DNA from: RYN-230 sp963829725 | GTDB taxonomy: Bacteria; Actinomycetota; Actinomycetes; Streptosporangiales; Streptosporangiaceae | DNA: 64,000 nt | NCBI GenBank assembly: GCA_963829725.1 | Contig: CAWHJW010000019.1 | Location: forward strand, 186,001 to 250,000 | Direction of reading: 5' to 3' | Shown: positions 27,944 through 36,224 of the stretch, one piece after another | How positions within the stretch are numbered: position 1 is the stretch's first letter | Layout: each line of letters opens with the position of its first letter | The notes under the pieces: generated by a model | The model's database searches: none | What the model saw: only the letters and a program-made list of their open reading frames with translations | What the model was told of the DNA's origin: nothing | Position numbers and translations under genes: made by a program

Positions 27944-28486
27944 TCAGTACCCGTACCCGCCCTTGGAGCTGTGGGCCGGGCTCGCGGCGGGCGCGGCCGC
28001 ACCGGACACCGTCACCTCGTGCCACACCCCGCCGGAGACGTTGAGGCCATTGCCCTTGGCCTGACCGGGGGCGGTATCGCTGACGTAGGTGTAGAGGGGA
28101 TGGCCGTTGTAGGTGGCCTGCGTCGAGCCGTCCGACCGAGTGATCGTGCCCAGCTTGCCGGTGACGCCTGCCCCAGCCGTGGCGGGCCCCTTAACCGGCG
28201 GCCAGTACGTAGCGCACGACCCGTTGCAGTTCGACTTCGTTGCCGTGTCCGGGGCGAACCAGTACAGCGTGAACCCCTTCGCGCTGGTGAGCACCGTGGC
28301 GCCACCGATCTTCGCGGTCTTCAGGGCCGTGCTGGACGAGCCGGAGGCCGCTGAGGACGCCGCACTGGACGACGAACCCGCCGCGGCCGGGCTGGCCGTC
28401 GATGAGCCCGGTGAACTCCCGCACGCCGCGGCGATCAGGGCTATCCCGGCCAGGCCGGCTGGCACCCACCATCGATTACGCATCAC
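27944..28486 (-). CDS. Lipoprotein with Yx(FWY)xxD repeats
   Basis: The protein is 180 residues. The signal peptide ends in a lipobox (LIAAACGSS), so Cys22 is probably lipidated and the mature protein tethered to the outer face of the membrane. A Ser/Ala linker (about residues 25-55) precedes one COG4315 domain with TLYWFAPD and PLYTYVSD and the CNGSCATYWPP pair. Its domain matches that of the gene at 26953 almost base for base, which indicates a recent local duplication or gene conversion. Confidence 0.85.
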   Translation of the reverse strand: MMRNRWWVPAGLAGIALIAAACGSSPGSSTASPAAAGSSSSAASSAASGSSSTALKTAKIGGATVLTSAKGFTLYWFAPDTATKSNCNGSCATYWPPVKGPATAGAGVTGKLGTITRSDGSTQATYNGHPLYTYVSDTAPGQAKGNGLNVSGGVWHEVTVSGAAAPAASPAHSSKGGYGY

Positions 28487-28866
28487 ATACCCCGCTCGGA
28501 GAAGGACGATCTATCTCTTCCCAGCAACGTAACGCGAGGCGGGTCCGTTCACCGGCCAAAGAGCAGACACCGGGCAGAGCCATCAGGCGGAACGAGTATT
28601 CCCTGCGGTTCACCTCGGGCGCCCGGCCCAGCGGACGGCGGATGGCCACGATGCGGCTGCGGGCGGTGGTTCGGGGCAGGTACCTGCCGAGCCCGCTGAC
28701 GCAGGCCAGGAGGCTCCCCAGATGGTGCTGCCCGCCGCGGGCGCGGCACTCGCGATCGTCGTGCCGTTCTCTGGTACAGCTCAGCACCGTGGTACTACAA
28801 GGGCTCCCAGATCCCGCACATCTAGCAGCGGGACCAGGGGTCGGCGCCGTCGACCCCAGACGGGGT
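28487..28866. other. Stretch without recognisable gene
   Basis: Short open frames in both directions have no domain signal. The 28487-28510 part is the upstream region of the lipoprotein gene. The remainder, up to a gene fragment at 28867, looks like degraded sequence. Confidence 0.4.
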
Positions 28867-29103
28867 TCAGCTGGTCTGCGGCGGGGGCAGGCCCAGTTCC
28901 CGGCGGATAATCCTGACCTGGGCCTCGACGGCCGCATCAGCGGCTCGGTGGCGGCCAGCGAATGACACCAGCCCGGTGACCGAGGACGATCTGGCCTGCT
29001 GGCCGGTCAGCGTGGCCCGGCGTTGGTTGGCCTGGATGAGGGCGCGGGCGGTAGCGGCGATCCGGGGCGGGAACGGGATCTGGCTGAGGAGCTGCGCGGG
29101 GAG
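28867..29103 (-). pseudogene. 3' fragment of an unidentified gene
   Basis: In one minus frame the last 75 or so codons look genuinely coding: LLSQIPFPPRIAATARALIQ and LTGQQARSSSVTGLVSFAGR, ending RRELGLPPPQTS and a stop. The helical, Gln/Arg-rich character is unlike the shadow frames. The 5' part is missing, because the sequence joins a fragment of the COG4315 membrane-protein gene at 29107. I cannot name the family. Confidence 0.35.
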
Positions 29104-29106
29104 AAG

Positions 29107-29264
29107 GCTGGCCGGGCACGGCCGGGGCGGCGGCCAGGACGGCCAGCACCCGAACGCGGCAGCGCGAACCCCGCGCCCGATGCGACGGCTAGCCGGGAAC
29201 CAGTCACAACCACCGCCGCGGCCAGGCCGAAGGCCGCGATCACCTGGAGCAGGAACAGCCAGCC
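29107..29264 (-). repeat. Truncated duplicate of part of the 26953-27840 gene
   Basis: The sequence closely matches 27439-27495 joined to 27598-27705 of the membrane-domain part of that gene. About 100 bp is deleted between the blocks. The copy lacks a start and the C-terminal domain, so it is non-coding debris. With the two intact copies it shows repeated duplication in this 2.3-kb zone. Confidence 0.7.
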
Positions 29265-29537
29265 GGCCCGGCAGGCCGGCCAGCTCCTCCCGGCAAATTC
29301 CCGGTGCCCGTCACCGCGCCCGCTCCTTGCTCCCTGCGGACCAGCCCAGCGGCCCGTGGCCGGGTGAGCGGCCAGCGTCCAGCGTCAGCGTCCAGCCAGG
29401 GTCCCCATATCGCCAAGAACGCGACAACCTGCTCAAACCGTTCATCAGGCTCCCGCCTGGTCCCGCGCTGGCGGTGCCGCCGTGGCCACCGTCGCCCCCT
29501 CATGAAGGTGGCGCCGGCCGGTTGCGACGATGGATGC

Positions 29538-29894
29538 ATGGCAAACAACGAGTTCAGCCAGGCCCTGAAGTCCAGCCGGGAGATCGACCTCACTGTCACT
29601 GGCCGGAAATCCGGCCGGGAGATCTCCCTTCCCGTGTGGTTCGTGCAGGAGGGCGAGAAGCTGTACCTGGTGCCGGTCACGGGATCGGACTCGGACTGGT
29701 ACAAGAACGTGCTGAAGGAGCCGCAGATCCATCTGGCGACTGGGGGCGCGCAGCTCACCGCACGGGCGGCCCCGGTCACCGATCCGGCCCAGGCCGGTGA
29801 GATCGTCAACAAGTTCCGGGTCAAGTACGGCGCCAGGGACGTGGCGGCGTACTACCCGAAGCAGGATGCCGCGGTGCAGGTCTCGCTCACCTGA
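29538..29894 (+). CDS. Deazaflavin-dependent nitroreductase-fold protein
   Basis: The protein is 118 residues with a split beta-barrel. REIDLTVTGRKSGREISLPV and VTGSDSDWYKNVLKEPQIHL follow the pattern of the Ddn/F420H2-dependent reductases (PF04075), where TTxGRKSG and WYxNLxANP contact the cofactor. It may reduce quinones or nitro compounds with F420H2, or bind another flavin. The length is at the short end of the family because the N-terminal helix is absent. The ATG at 29538 is chosen by alignment. Confidence 0.72.
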   Translation: MANNEFSQALKSSREIDLTVTGRKSGREISLPVWFVQEGEKLYLVPVTGSDSDWYKNVLKEPQIHLATGGAQLTARAAPVTDPAQAGEIVNKFRVKYGARDVAAYYPKQDAAVQVSLT

Positions 29895-29974
29895 CCGGCG
29901 CGGTGGCCAGGCGGCCGCCGTCGCCCGGCGGAGTTAAGGTTAAGGCCTGGGTGCTGGCCTTGCGTTCCGTGCAC

Positions 29975-30754
29975 CTAGCTGCCGAAGCTGATGCTGTCCG
30001 CCTTGACATCGACGTCGATCCCGTTCGAGGACGAGTTGAGCCCGCCGGTCATCTGCAGCCCCAGAGGCAGCGACTTCAGCGGCAGCGTAATGCTGCGTGC
30101 CGAACTCGCCAGCCCCGAGGGCAGCCCGCTACTCGACACCAGCTGCAGCTCGATCTCGTTCGGCCCGGCCGCCACTACCTTCCACGTGGCCGACCAGGAC
30201 ACGATCCCGCCCGCCAGATTCAGGCTGCCCTTTACCTCCGTGCTGCCGACCGAGGTGACCTTCAGCCCGCCACCACCCAGGAAGCCGGTCAGCGGGCCAG
30301 CCGCCGACAGCGCGTTCCCGAGGGCACCGAGGCTGATCAGTACCGTCCCGTGCACCGGGCCGGCGGTACCGCCACTGAAGCTGGAATTGAGCTTCACGTT
30401 GTCTGCGACCACGTTCAGGCTGGTCACCGTGAGCGGTCCCGCCTTGATGTCCGACGAACTGATCGTGATCTGGTGGATGTCACGGGCGGCAACCTGGGTC
30501 AGGAACGGGAAGCCGGCGATCGACACGCTGGGCTTGGCCGGGAAGCCCTGCGACTTGATCTGGGACGCGACCCTGTTCTCGGCAAACGCCTTGGCCCCGA
30601 AGTCGAGGCCGACCAGCACCACGACGATGACCACGATCCACGCCAGCCACTTGCGGCCACGGCTGCGCCGCCCCTGCTGATGTCGCTGGTTGTCGGGCAA
30701 GCCGTCCGCCTCCCGGTCCGAGCCGGGGACCGGCCGCCGTGGCACCATTGCCAC
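29975..30754 (-). CDS. LmeA-like DUF2993 phospholipid-binding protein
   Basis: The protein is about 259 residues. A basic, polar N-terminus precedes one membrane anchor (WLAWIVVIVVVLVGLDFGA, residues 38-56). A beta-rich extracytoplasmic domain follows, with VASQIKSQGFPAKPSVSIAG and FPFLTQVAARDIHQITIS, the DUF2993 signature. In mycobacteria LmeA binds phospholipids and supports lipomannan elongation. A similar envelope role is inferred here. The start is uncertain within the first 15 residues. It is a single gene. Confidence 0.83.
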   Translation of the reverse strand: MAMVPRRPVPGSDREADGLPDNQRHQQGRRSRGRKWLAWIVVIVVVLVGLDFGAKAFAENRVASQIKSQGFPAKPSVSIAGFPFLTQVAARDIHQITISSSDIKAGPLTVTSLNVVADNVKLNSSFSGGTAGPVHGTVLISLGALGNALSAAGPLTGFLGGGGLKVTSVGSTEVKGSLNLAGGIVSWSATWKVVAAGPNEIELQLVSSSGLPSGLASSARSITLPLKSLPLGLQMTGGLNSSSNGIDVDVKADSISFGS

Positions 30755-30948
30755 TGAACGCTACGCCGGCTGGACCATGAAATCGAGGCGCGTCGCCAGT
30801 TCGATCCCACCCACTTAGGTGAGCGCCGCCGGTGCTGGCTGCTGTTGACCGCCGGCGCCGCCGTCAGGACGCTGCCCGTGGCGGTTTTCCTGGGCAACAA
30901 ACATGACGGCGGCGAATACCAGGCCCACCGACGGTCACGACCCACCCG

Positions 30949-31470
30949 TCAGTGGCCGGCAGCCTCTGCCCGGCGCGGGAGCTTCCAGCCGGGCCGCACG
31001 AAGTGGCAGGTGTAGCCGTCAGGGTAGCGCTCGAGGTAGTCCTGATGCTCGGGCTCCGCCGCCCAGAACGGCCCGGCCGGCTCCACCTCGGTGACCACCT
31101 TTCCCGGCCACAGGCCAGAGGCCTCGACATCGGCGATGGTGTCGTACGCGACCCGCTTCTGCTCGTCATTCGTGTAGTAGATGGCCGAGCGGTAACTGAG
31201 GCCGATGTCGTTGCCCTGGCGGTTCTTCGTTGTCGGGTCGTGGATCTGGAAGAAGAATTCCAGAATGTCCCGGTAGGAGATCCGCTCCGGGTCGAAGACG
31301 ATCTCGATCGCCTCGGCGTGGGTCCCGTGATTCCGGTATGTCGCGTTGGGCACGTCCCCGCCGGTGTAGCCGACCCTTGTGCTCAGCACGCCTGGGCGGC
31401 GCCGGATCAGGTCCTGCATTCCCCAGAAACATCCGCCAGCCAGGATCGCCTTTTCTGTTGTGTCGCTCAT
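30949..31470 (-). CDS. msrA: Peptide-methionine (S)-S-oxide reductase
   Basis: The protein is 173 residues. The catalytic motif GCFWG is at residues 13-17 (nucleophile Cys14), followed by VGYTGGDVPNATYRNHGTHA and the HDPTTKNRQGNDIG segment that binds substrate. It reduces the S-epimer of methionine sulfoxide in proteins using thioredoxin. It overlaps msrB upstream by ATGA, so both stereoisomer repair enzymes are made together in the cytosol. Confidence 0.95.
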   Translation of the reverse strand: MSDTTEKAILAGGCFWGMQDLIRRRPGVLSTRVGYTGGDVPNATYRNHGTHAEAIEIVFDPERISYRDILEFFFQIHDPTTKNRQGNDIGLSYRSAIYYTNDEQKRVAYDTIADVEASGLWPGKVVTEVEPAGPFWAAEPEHQDYLERYPDGYTCHFVRPGWKLPRRAEAAGH

Positions 31471-31934
31471 CGCTCTGCCTCGCTGTCTGCGTCCTCGAAC
31501 AGGTTGCGGTAGGCTCCGTAGCCTTCAGCTTCGAGGTCATCGAGTGGGATGAACCGGAGGGCGGCTGAGTTCAGGCAGTACCGCAGTCCCCCGGCATCCC
31601 TGGGGCCATCGTTGAACACGTGGCCGAGGTGGCTATCCGCGTGGGCCGAGCGGACCTCGGTCCGCCGCATGCCATGGCTCGAGTCGACCTTCTCGATCAC
31701 GTTGCCCGGCTCGAGAGGCACGGTGAAACTCGGCCACCCGGTGCCGCTGTCGTACTTGCTGACCGAGGCGAACAGGGGCTCACCGGAGACGATGTCCACG
31801 TAGATACCGGGCTCTTTGTTGTCGTAGTAGGCGTTGCTGAACGCCCGCTCGGTCCCGCTTTCCTGAGTCACCCGGCGCTGCTCGGGCATCAGCCGCGCGA
31901 TGACCTGCGGGTCTTTCCTGTAGGTGTCTGGCAT
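31467..31934 (-). CDS. msrB: Peptide-methionine (R)-S-oxide reductase
   Basis: The protein is 155 residues. SGTGWPSFTVPL, SHLGHVFNDGP and RYCLNSAALRF are the MsrB signatures, and Cys120 in RYCLNS is the catalytic Cys. The two CxxC zinc pairs found in some MsrB proteins are absent, so this is the zinc-free form. It repairs the R-epimer of methionine sulfoxide. It is first in a two-gene oxidative-damage repair operon with msrA. Confidence 0.95.
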   Translation of the reverse strand: MPDTYRKDPQVIARLMPEQRRVTQESGTERAFSNAYYDNKEPGIYVDIVSGEPLFASVSKYDSGTGWPSFTVPLEPGNVIEKVDSSHGMRRTEVRSAHADSHLGHVFNDGPRDAGGLRYCLNSAALRFIPLDDLEAEGYGAYRNLFEDADSEAER

Positions 31935-32263
31935 CTCGTCCCCTTCATGGTTACGTCATGTGCAACGTGTGCCGTCGCTGCAATCATCCAGCGCACCTGC
32001 TGGCCAGTTAGTTCCCCGGCGGGTGTCCTGTGCCCGCCGGGCGTGGCGGGCGGCCGGCCGCTGCCGGCCGGTCCGGGCACGGCCTGCTACGGTTCGCCGG
32101 CTGCGGGACCGCCTTACGGGGGGGCGGTCATTACTTCTGTGGCCCTGTTGCGTCTCCCGCCCCCGCTAGCCTCACTGTGCCTATCCAGACGAAAGCTCCC
32201 AATGACGCTGTGTATTCGATAAGGAATCAGACATCAGCCGTACCGGGCATGGGCGAATGAAGG
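31935..32263. other. Divergent intergenic region between msrB and a broken beta-propeller gene
   Basis: It should hold the msrBA promoter near 31940-32000 and that of the plus-strand gene near 32200. AT-rich patches occur at 31935-31995 and 32215-32232. No convincing operator or hexamer pair can be named. Confidence 0.35.
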
Positions 32264-33258
32264 ATGGCAGATCTACCGAGCCCCGATGAGATCCGGATAG
32301 GGCCGCGCCGGCAACGGCCTCGGCGCAGGCGGCCGTCAGTGACCGGGACTGAGTTGGTTGTCGCGGTTGTCGCGGTTGTCGCGGTGGCCGTGCTGGCTGT
32401 GGGGTGGTTCGCCGGGCACGGGAAGAAGCCGGGGCGGACCCGGGCGCGGGCTCCGGTGGCCGTCAGCGAGCCAGCCCTGACGGGCATCGCCCCCGTGTCC
32501 TGTCCGGCGCGCTCAGCGGCGGCATCATCGCGATCCAGGGGCCCCAGCCGGGAACGGTGGTGGGAGGCTGCAAACGGTGCTGATTCCATGTCGCTCGTCC
32601 GGCTGGACGGCAGCGCGAGCGGGGGTCCATGCCCTTGCCGACAGGCGTGTGGGTAACCACGTCAGATGGCCGGGGCGAGGTGCTGGCCTCCTCAGAAACT
32701 GGTGTCATGTAAGACGTGTCGCCGGAGGGCTTCCGCCGGTTCACCGGGACGCCGGCGGCGGTCGGCCCGCCCTGGTGGCTCATCGTCGTCTGCCGCGGTG
32801 CTGGCCCGCGCCCTGCTGGTCAGGACGGCTCGGGGCAGTCCCGTTGCGTGGACGTGGTCATCAACCTGCAGACTGGTGCCCGGCGCACACTGCCTGGGCC
32901 CCCGCCGGACACGGCCGGGATTTCCGGCGTCGTCGTGCCTGATGGACTTGCCGCGGCGGTGTTCCGGGGCACCGGGAGCCGGGTGACGCTTCACCTGCTC
33001 AACCTGGCGTCCGGGGCCGGCCGCCGGCTCGGCGTGCGGCTGGCGCGGGGAACGCCCGGCCCGCAGACGCTGGCCTGGTCACCCGACAGCCGGTGGCTGT
33101 TCGTCGTGGCCGCCGACGGCAGACTGGACGCCGTCAACGCCCGCACCGGGCAGGTACAGGGCCTCGGCCTGACACTCCCGCCGGTCGGCCAGATCGCCGT
33201 CCGCACCCGACGGCGTTTGGCAGACTCTTTCCTCATGGCGCCCGCTGGAACGCCGTGA
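32264..33258 (+). pseudogene. Frameshifted membrane-anchored beta-propeller-like protein
   Basis: A basic N-terminus with one membrane helix (VVAVVAVVAVAVLAVGWF, residues 32-50) starts the protein. Extracytoplasmic blade-like pieces then lie in different frames: LSGALSGGIIAIQGPQPGTV, SMSLVRLDGSASGG, VWVTTSDGRGEVLASSETGV, and finally the long open part from VSPEGFRRFTGTPAAV with LAWSPDSRWLFVVAADGRL. At least four indels interrupt it. The intact form would be a roughly 330-residue TolB/WD40-like protein. The DNA behind the helix is a GTTGTCGCG tandem repeat. Confidence 0.65.
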
Positions 33259-33271
33259 GCGTCACCGCCTT

Positions 33272-33949
33272 TTAATACGTGGCGCGGCCGCCGCTGATGT
33301 CGTAGACGGCGCCGGTGGAGAAGCTGCACTTGTCCGAGGCGAGCCAGGCGACCAATTCGGCGACCTCGCCGGGGCGGCCGAGCCGGTGCATCGGGATCAG
33401 GCTGGTCAGGTGCGCGAGCACCGCGGGTGATGTCTCGGCGTTCATGGGCGTCTCGATGACCGCTGGTGCGATCGCGTTGACCAGGACGCCGCTGGTCGCC
33501 AGTTCCTTGCCCAGGGACTTGGTCATGGCGATCACCGCGCCCTTGGACGCCGAGTAGGCCGACATTTTCGGGTTGCCGTCCTTGCCGGCCATGCTGGCGA
33601 AGTTCACGATGCGGCCCCAGCCCCGTTCCCGCATGCCCGGCACGAAGGCGCGGCAGAGGTTGAAGGTGCCCTGCACGTTGACGGCGAAGGTGGCGGCCCA
33701 CTCATCGTCGGTGATCTCCCATAGCGGCTTATTCGGGCCCACGATCCCGGCGCTGTTGATCAGGATGTCCGCTGGGCCGATGCGCTGCGCGGCCGCGCTG
33801 ACGGCCCCGGCATCACGCACGTCGGCGTGCACGTCCGCGCCCGCCGCGATGTCCAGCGTTACGACATCGACGCCATCGCGCGCCAAGCGCTCCGCACTGG
33901 CCAGGCCAAGGCCGCTGACGCCGCCGGTGACAACTGCGGTTCGGCTCAT
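33272..33949 (-). CDS. Short-chain dehydrogenase/reductase
   Basis: The protein is 225 residues from the ATG at 33949, with GGAAAAG upstream. TGGVSGLGLASAERLA is the nucleotide site, NSAGIVG the NNAG-like element, and VNFASMAG (Ser) and YSASKGA (Tyr, Lys) the active site. GGRATY is the usual C-terminal end. The Asp at the end of beta-2 (TLDIAAG) suggests NAD rather than NADP. It is divergent from the IclR-family gene with a 41-bp shared promoter, so IclR control is likely. The next plus-strand dehydrogenase suggests a sugar-acid or polyol pathway, which is an inference. Confidence 0.88.
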   Translation of the reverse strand: MSRTAVVTGGVSGLGLASAERLARDGVDVVTLDIAAGADVHADVRDAGAVSAAAQRIGPADILINSAGIVGPNKPLWEITDDEWAATFAVNVQGTFNLCRAFVPGMRERGWGRIVNFASMAGKDGNPKMSAYSASKGAVIAMTKSLGKELATSGVLVNAIAPAVIETPMNAETSPAVLAHLTSLIPMHRLGRPGEVAELVAWLASDKCSFSTGAVYDISGGRATY

Positions 33950-33990
33950 AGCTTTTCCAATTATTAGAACCAAAATGTAACATCTGGAAT

Positions 33991-34794
33991 ATGCGTCATC
34001 GTAACTCGCCTCCGGCCAGCCCGGAAGGCCCCGCCGAGGGCCGGCTGGTGGGCTCGGAACGGGTACTCGCGGTCCTCCGCGAGCTGGCCCGGCACCCGGC
34101 TGGCGCGGAACTCGAGGAGATCGCGCGGTCCGTGGACAGCCCCAAGCCGACCGTGCACCGTGGGCTCGCCGCACTATGCCGGGCCGGCTTCGCCGCCCGG
34201 GACGGCCGGGGGCACTACGTGCTCGGCGATGAGTTCGTGCGGATGGCCTTCGCGCATCACGAGAACCGCCCGGATCACCTGCGGGTCGCCCCGATCCTTG
34301 AATCGCTGTCCCGCCGTTTCGGGGAGACCGCGCACTACGCTGTGCTGGACGGCGAATCGGTCGTCTACCGGGCCAAGGTCGATCCCCCGGCCCGGGCGGT
34401 CCGGCTCACGTCCACGGTGGGCGGCCGTAACCCCGCGCACTGCACAGGGGTCGGGAAGATGCTGCTGGCCTGCAGCCTGCCCGACGACGCCGCAGTCCGC
34501 CGCTGGGCAGGTGACCGGATCTTGGAGCGGCGCACCGGCCGGACCGTCACGGACCCCGGGAAGCTGTGTGCCGAGCTGCGCACGACCCGCGAGCGCTGCT
34601 ACAGCACCGACGACCAGGAGAATGAGCCGGGCATTGTCTGCGTGGCCCTCCCGGCCTTCCTGACCTCGCCGACAGTGCCAAGCGGGGCCATCAGCGTTAG
34701 CGCTCTGGCCTACCGCACCCCGCTGAGCGCGCTGCTCGACGACCTGCCCGCGATCCGGTCCATCATCGACACGCGCCCCGCGAGCAGCGGCTGA
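33991..34794 (+). CDS. IclR-family transcriptional regulator
   Basis: The protein is 267 residues. The N-terminal winged helix (LEEIARSVDSPKPTVHRGLA, near residues 35-55) is followed by the C-terminal effector domain with GGRNPAHCTGVGKMLLA and DDQENEPGIVCVALPA, both typical of IclR. It starts right after a short AT-rich stretch without ribosome site, so the transcript may be leaderless. Its stop overlaps the dehydrogenase start by one base (TGATG). It probably controls that gene and the divergent SDR in response to a small organic acid or sugar. Confidence 0.88.
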   Translation: MRHRNSPPASPEGPAEGRLVGSERVLAVLRELARHPAGAELEEIARSVDSPKPTVHRGLAALCRAGFAARDGRGHYVLGDEFVRMAFAHHENRPDHLRVAPILESLSRRFGETAHYAVLDGESVVYRAKVDPPARAVRLTSTVGGRNPAHCTGVGKMLLACSLPDDAAVRRWAGDRILERRTGRTVTDPGKLCAELRTTRERCYSTDDQENEPGIVCVALPAFLTSPTVPSGAISVSALAYRTPLSALLDDLPAIRSIIDTRPASSG

Positions 34795-35819
34795 TGCGGG
34801 CCTTCGTACTGAGCGGGCCACGGCAGTCGGCCGTGCTCGACGTCGAGCCCCCGGTGGCGGGCCCGGGACAGGTTGTCGTGGACGTGCACCGGGTGGGCGT
34901 CTGCGGCACGGACGTCGAGTTCTTCACCGGGAGGATGGCCTACCTGCATCAGGGGCACGCCTCCTACCCGCTGCGACCCGGCCACGAGTGGTGCGGCGTG
35001 GTCGCCTCAGCCGGCGAGGGCGCCGACCCGGCCTGGCTCGGCCGGCGGGTGACCGGCGACACCATGCTGGGCTGCGGCTCCTGTTACCGCTGCCTCGACG
35101 GCCGCCAGCACATCTGTGAGCACCGCTACGAGATCGGGGTCCGGGCCGGATGGCCTGGCGCCCTCGCGGAGCAGGTGCTCGTGCCGGTCACCGCGCTCCG
35201 GCCGCTGCCGGACAGCGTCGATGACACCGCCGGCGCGATGGTCGAGCCGGGCGGCAACGCCTTGCGTTCCGTGCAGGGAGCCGGCCTCAGCCGGGGCCGC
35301 CGGGTCCTCATCCTCGGGCCGGGCACGATAGGCCTGCTCTGCGTCCAGTTCGCCCTGGCCACTGGGGCGGAGGTACACGTGGCCGGACACTCGGCCAGGA
35401 GCCTGGACCTGGCCGCCGCCCTGGGCGCCCATGGCAACTGGACGACGGATGCTCTCCCCGCGCTGGCCTGGGACGCGGTCATCGACGCCACCAACGACGC
35501 CGACATCCCGCGGACGGCACTCGACCTCGTGGAGCCCGGAGGACGGCTGGTACTCGTCGGGCTGGCCGGCGAGCCAAGCCTGGTCGACACCCGGACCGTC
35601 GCCCTCAAGGACGTCACCGCCGTGGGCATCCTCAGCGCCTCACCCGGCCTCGACGGCACCATCGAGCAGTACGCCGCTGGGCTCGATCCAAGGCCCCTGG
35701 TCGCCGCGACTGTCGGCCTCGACCGCACAGCGGACGTCCTGGCTGGCTGGCGGCCCGCCAGCGCCGGGCCAGGACCGAAGATTCACATCGACCCGCGAGA
35801 CACGTTCCCGGCGTCCTAG
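34794..35819 (+). CDS. Zinc-dependent medium-chain dehydrogenase
   Basis: The protein is 341 residues. The catalytic zinc ligands are in VGVCGTDVEF (Cys) and GHEW (His, Glu). The structural zinc site has four Cys in LGCGSCYRCLDGRQHIC. The Rossmann motif is GPGTIGL near residue 178. The family includes threonine, sorbitol and related sugar or polyol dehydrogenases; no residue set allows a substrate call. It is translationally linked to the IclR gene and probably acts in the same pathway as the SDR at 33272. Confidence 0.88.
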   Translation: MRAFVLSGPRQSAVLDVEPPVAGPGQVVVDVHRVGVCGTDVEFFTGRMAYLHQGHASYPLRPGHEWCGVVASAGEGADPAWLGRRVTGDTMLGCGSCYRCLDGRQHICEHRYEIGVRAGWPGALAEQVLVPVTALRPLPDSVDDTAGAMVEPGGNALRSVQGAGLSRGRRVLILGPGTIGLLCVQFALATGAEVHVAGHSARSLDLAAALGAHGNWTTDALPALAWDAVIDATNDADIPRTALDLVEPGGRLVLVGLAGEPSLVDTRTVALKDVTAVGILSASPGLDGTIEQYAAGLDPRPLVAATVGLDRTADVLAGWRPASAGPGPKIHIDPRDTFPAS

Positions 35820-35820
35820 C

Positions 35821-36135
35821 TCAGCCCAGGCCGAGGCCGCGCCGGCCGGTACCGTTGAAGTCGCCTAGCCGGAAGCGGTTCACCCAGGTCCGTTCGTAGT
35901 GCTCGGCGGGGAAGTCGCCAGGACTCGACCCGGTGGCCAGCGATTCGCTGACCTCAGTCTTGATCTGCTGCTCAACGACAGCGAAGGCCTCGTCAACCGT
36001 GCGGCCTGAGGCGGCGATCCGTGCTCGCAGCGCCGCCTTGATCTGCCTGATGGCGGCCGGGAGATCCGCGGGCGTCTCCTCCCAGTGCGGCAGGGCGGGA
36101 AGCGGGGCGGTTCCGGGCCGGGACGGGGCTGACAT
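35821..36135 (-). CDS. Small protein of unknown function
   Basis: The protein is 104 residues, with AAGGAGCG before the ATG. The central part (IRQIKAALRARIAASGRTVD followed by EAFAVVEQQIKTEV) is predicted helical, and the C-terminal FPAEHYERTWVNRFRLGDFN has aromatic and charged residues. No family is recognised. It is divergent from the ROK regulator, with the long palindrome between them, so it is a likely target of that regulator. Confidence 0.6.
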   Translation of the reverse strand: MSAPSRPGTAPLPALPHWEETPADLPAAIRQIKAALRARIAASGRTVDEAFAVVEQQIKTEVSESLATGSSPGDFPAEHYERTWVNRFRLGDFNGTGRRGLGLG

Positions 36136-36191
36136 GGAACGCTCCTTCTAGTTAAGTCTCCTTACCTAAAGGACGGTGACGCGCCGGAGCC

Positions 36192-36218
36192 GTTCTAGGC
36201 AGGACTCCTGCCTAGAAC
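36192..36218. promoter_or_regulatory. Long perfect inverted repeat before the ROK gene
   Basis: The arms GTTCTAGGCAGG (36192-36203) and CCTGCCTAGAAC (36207-36218) are exact complements around ACT. The element ends 6 bp before the GTG start of the ROK regulator and faces the divergent small gene. Position and symmetry point to the regulator's own operator. It could also form an RNA hairpin hiding the start codon. Confidence 0.65.
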
Positions 36219-36224
36219 GGGGGC

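Noticed and set aside
33955..33988. TTCCA...TGGAA arms between the SDR and IclR genes as an IclR operator
   Set aside because: Arms of five bases over a long spacer are too weak to claim, although IclR control is likely from position.
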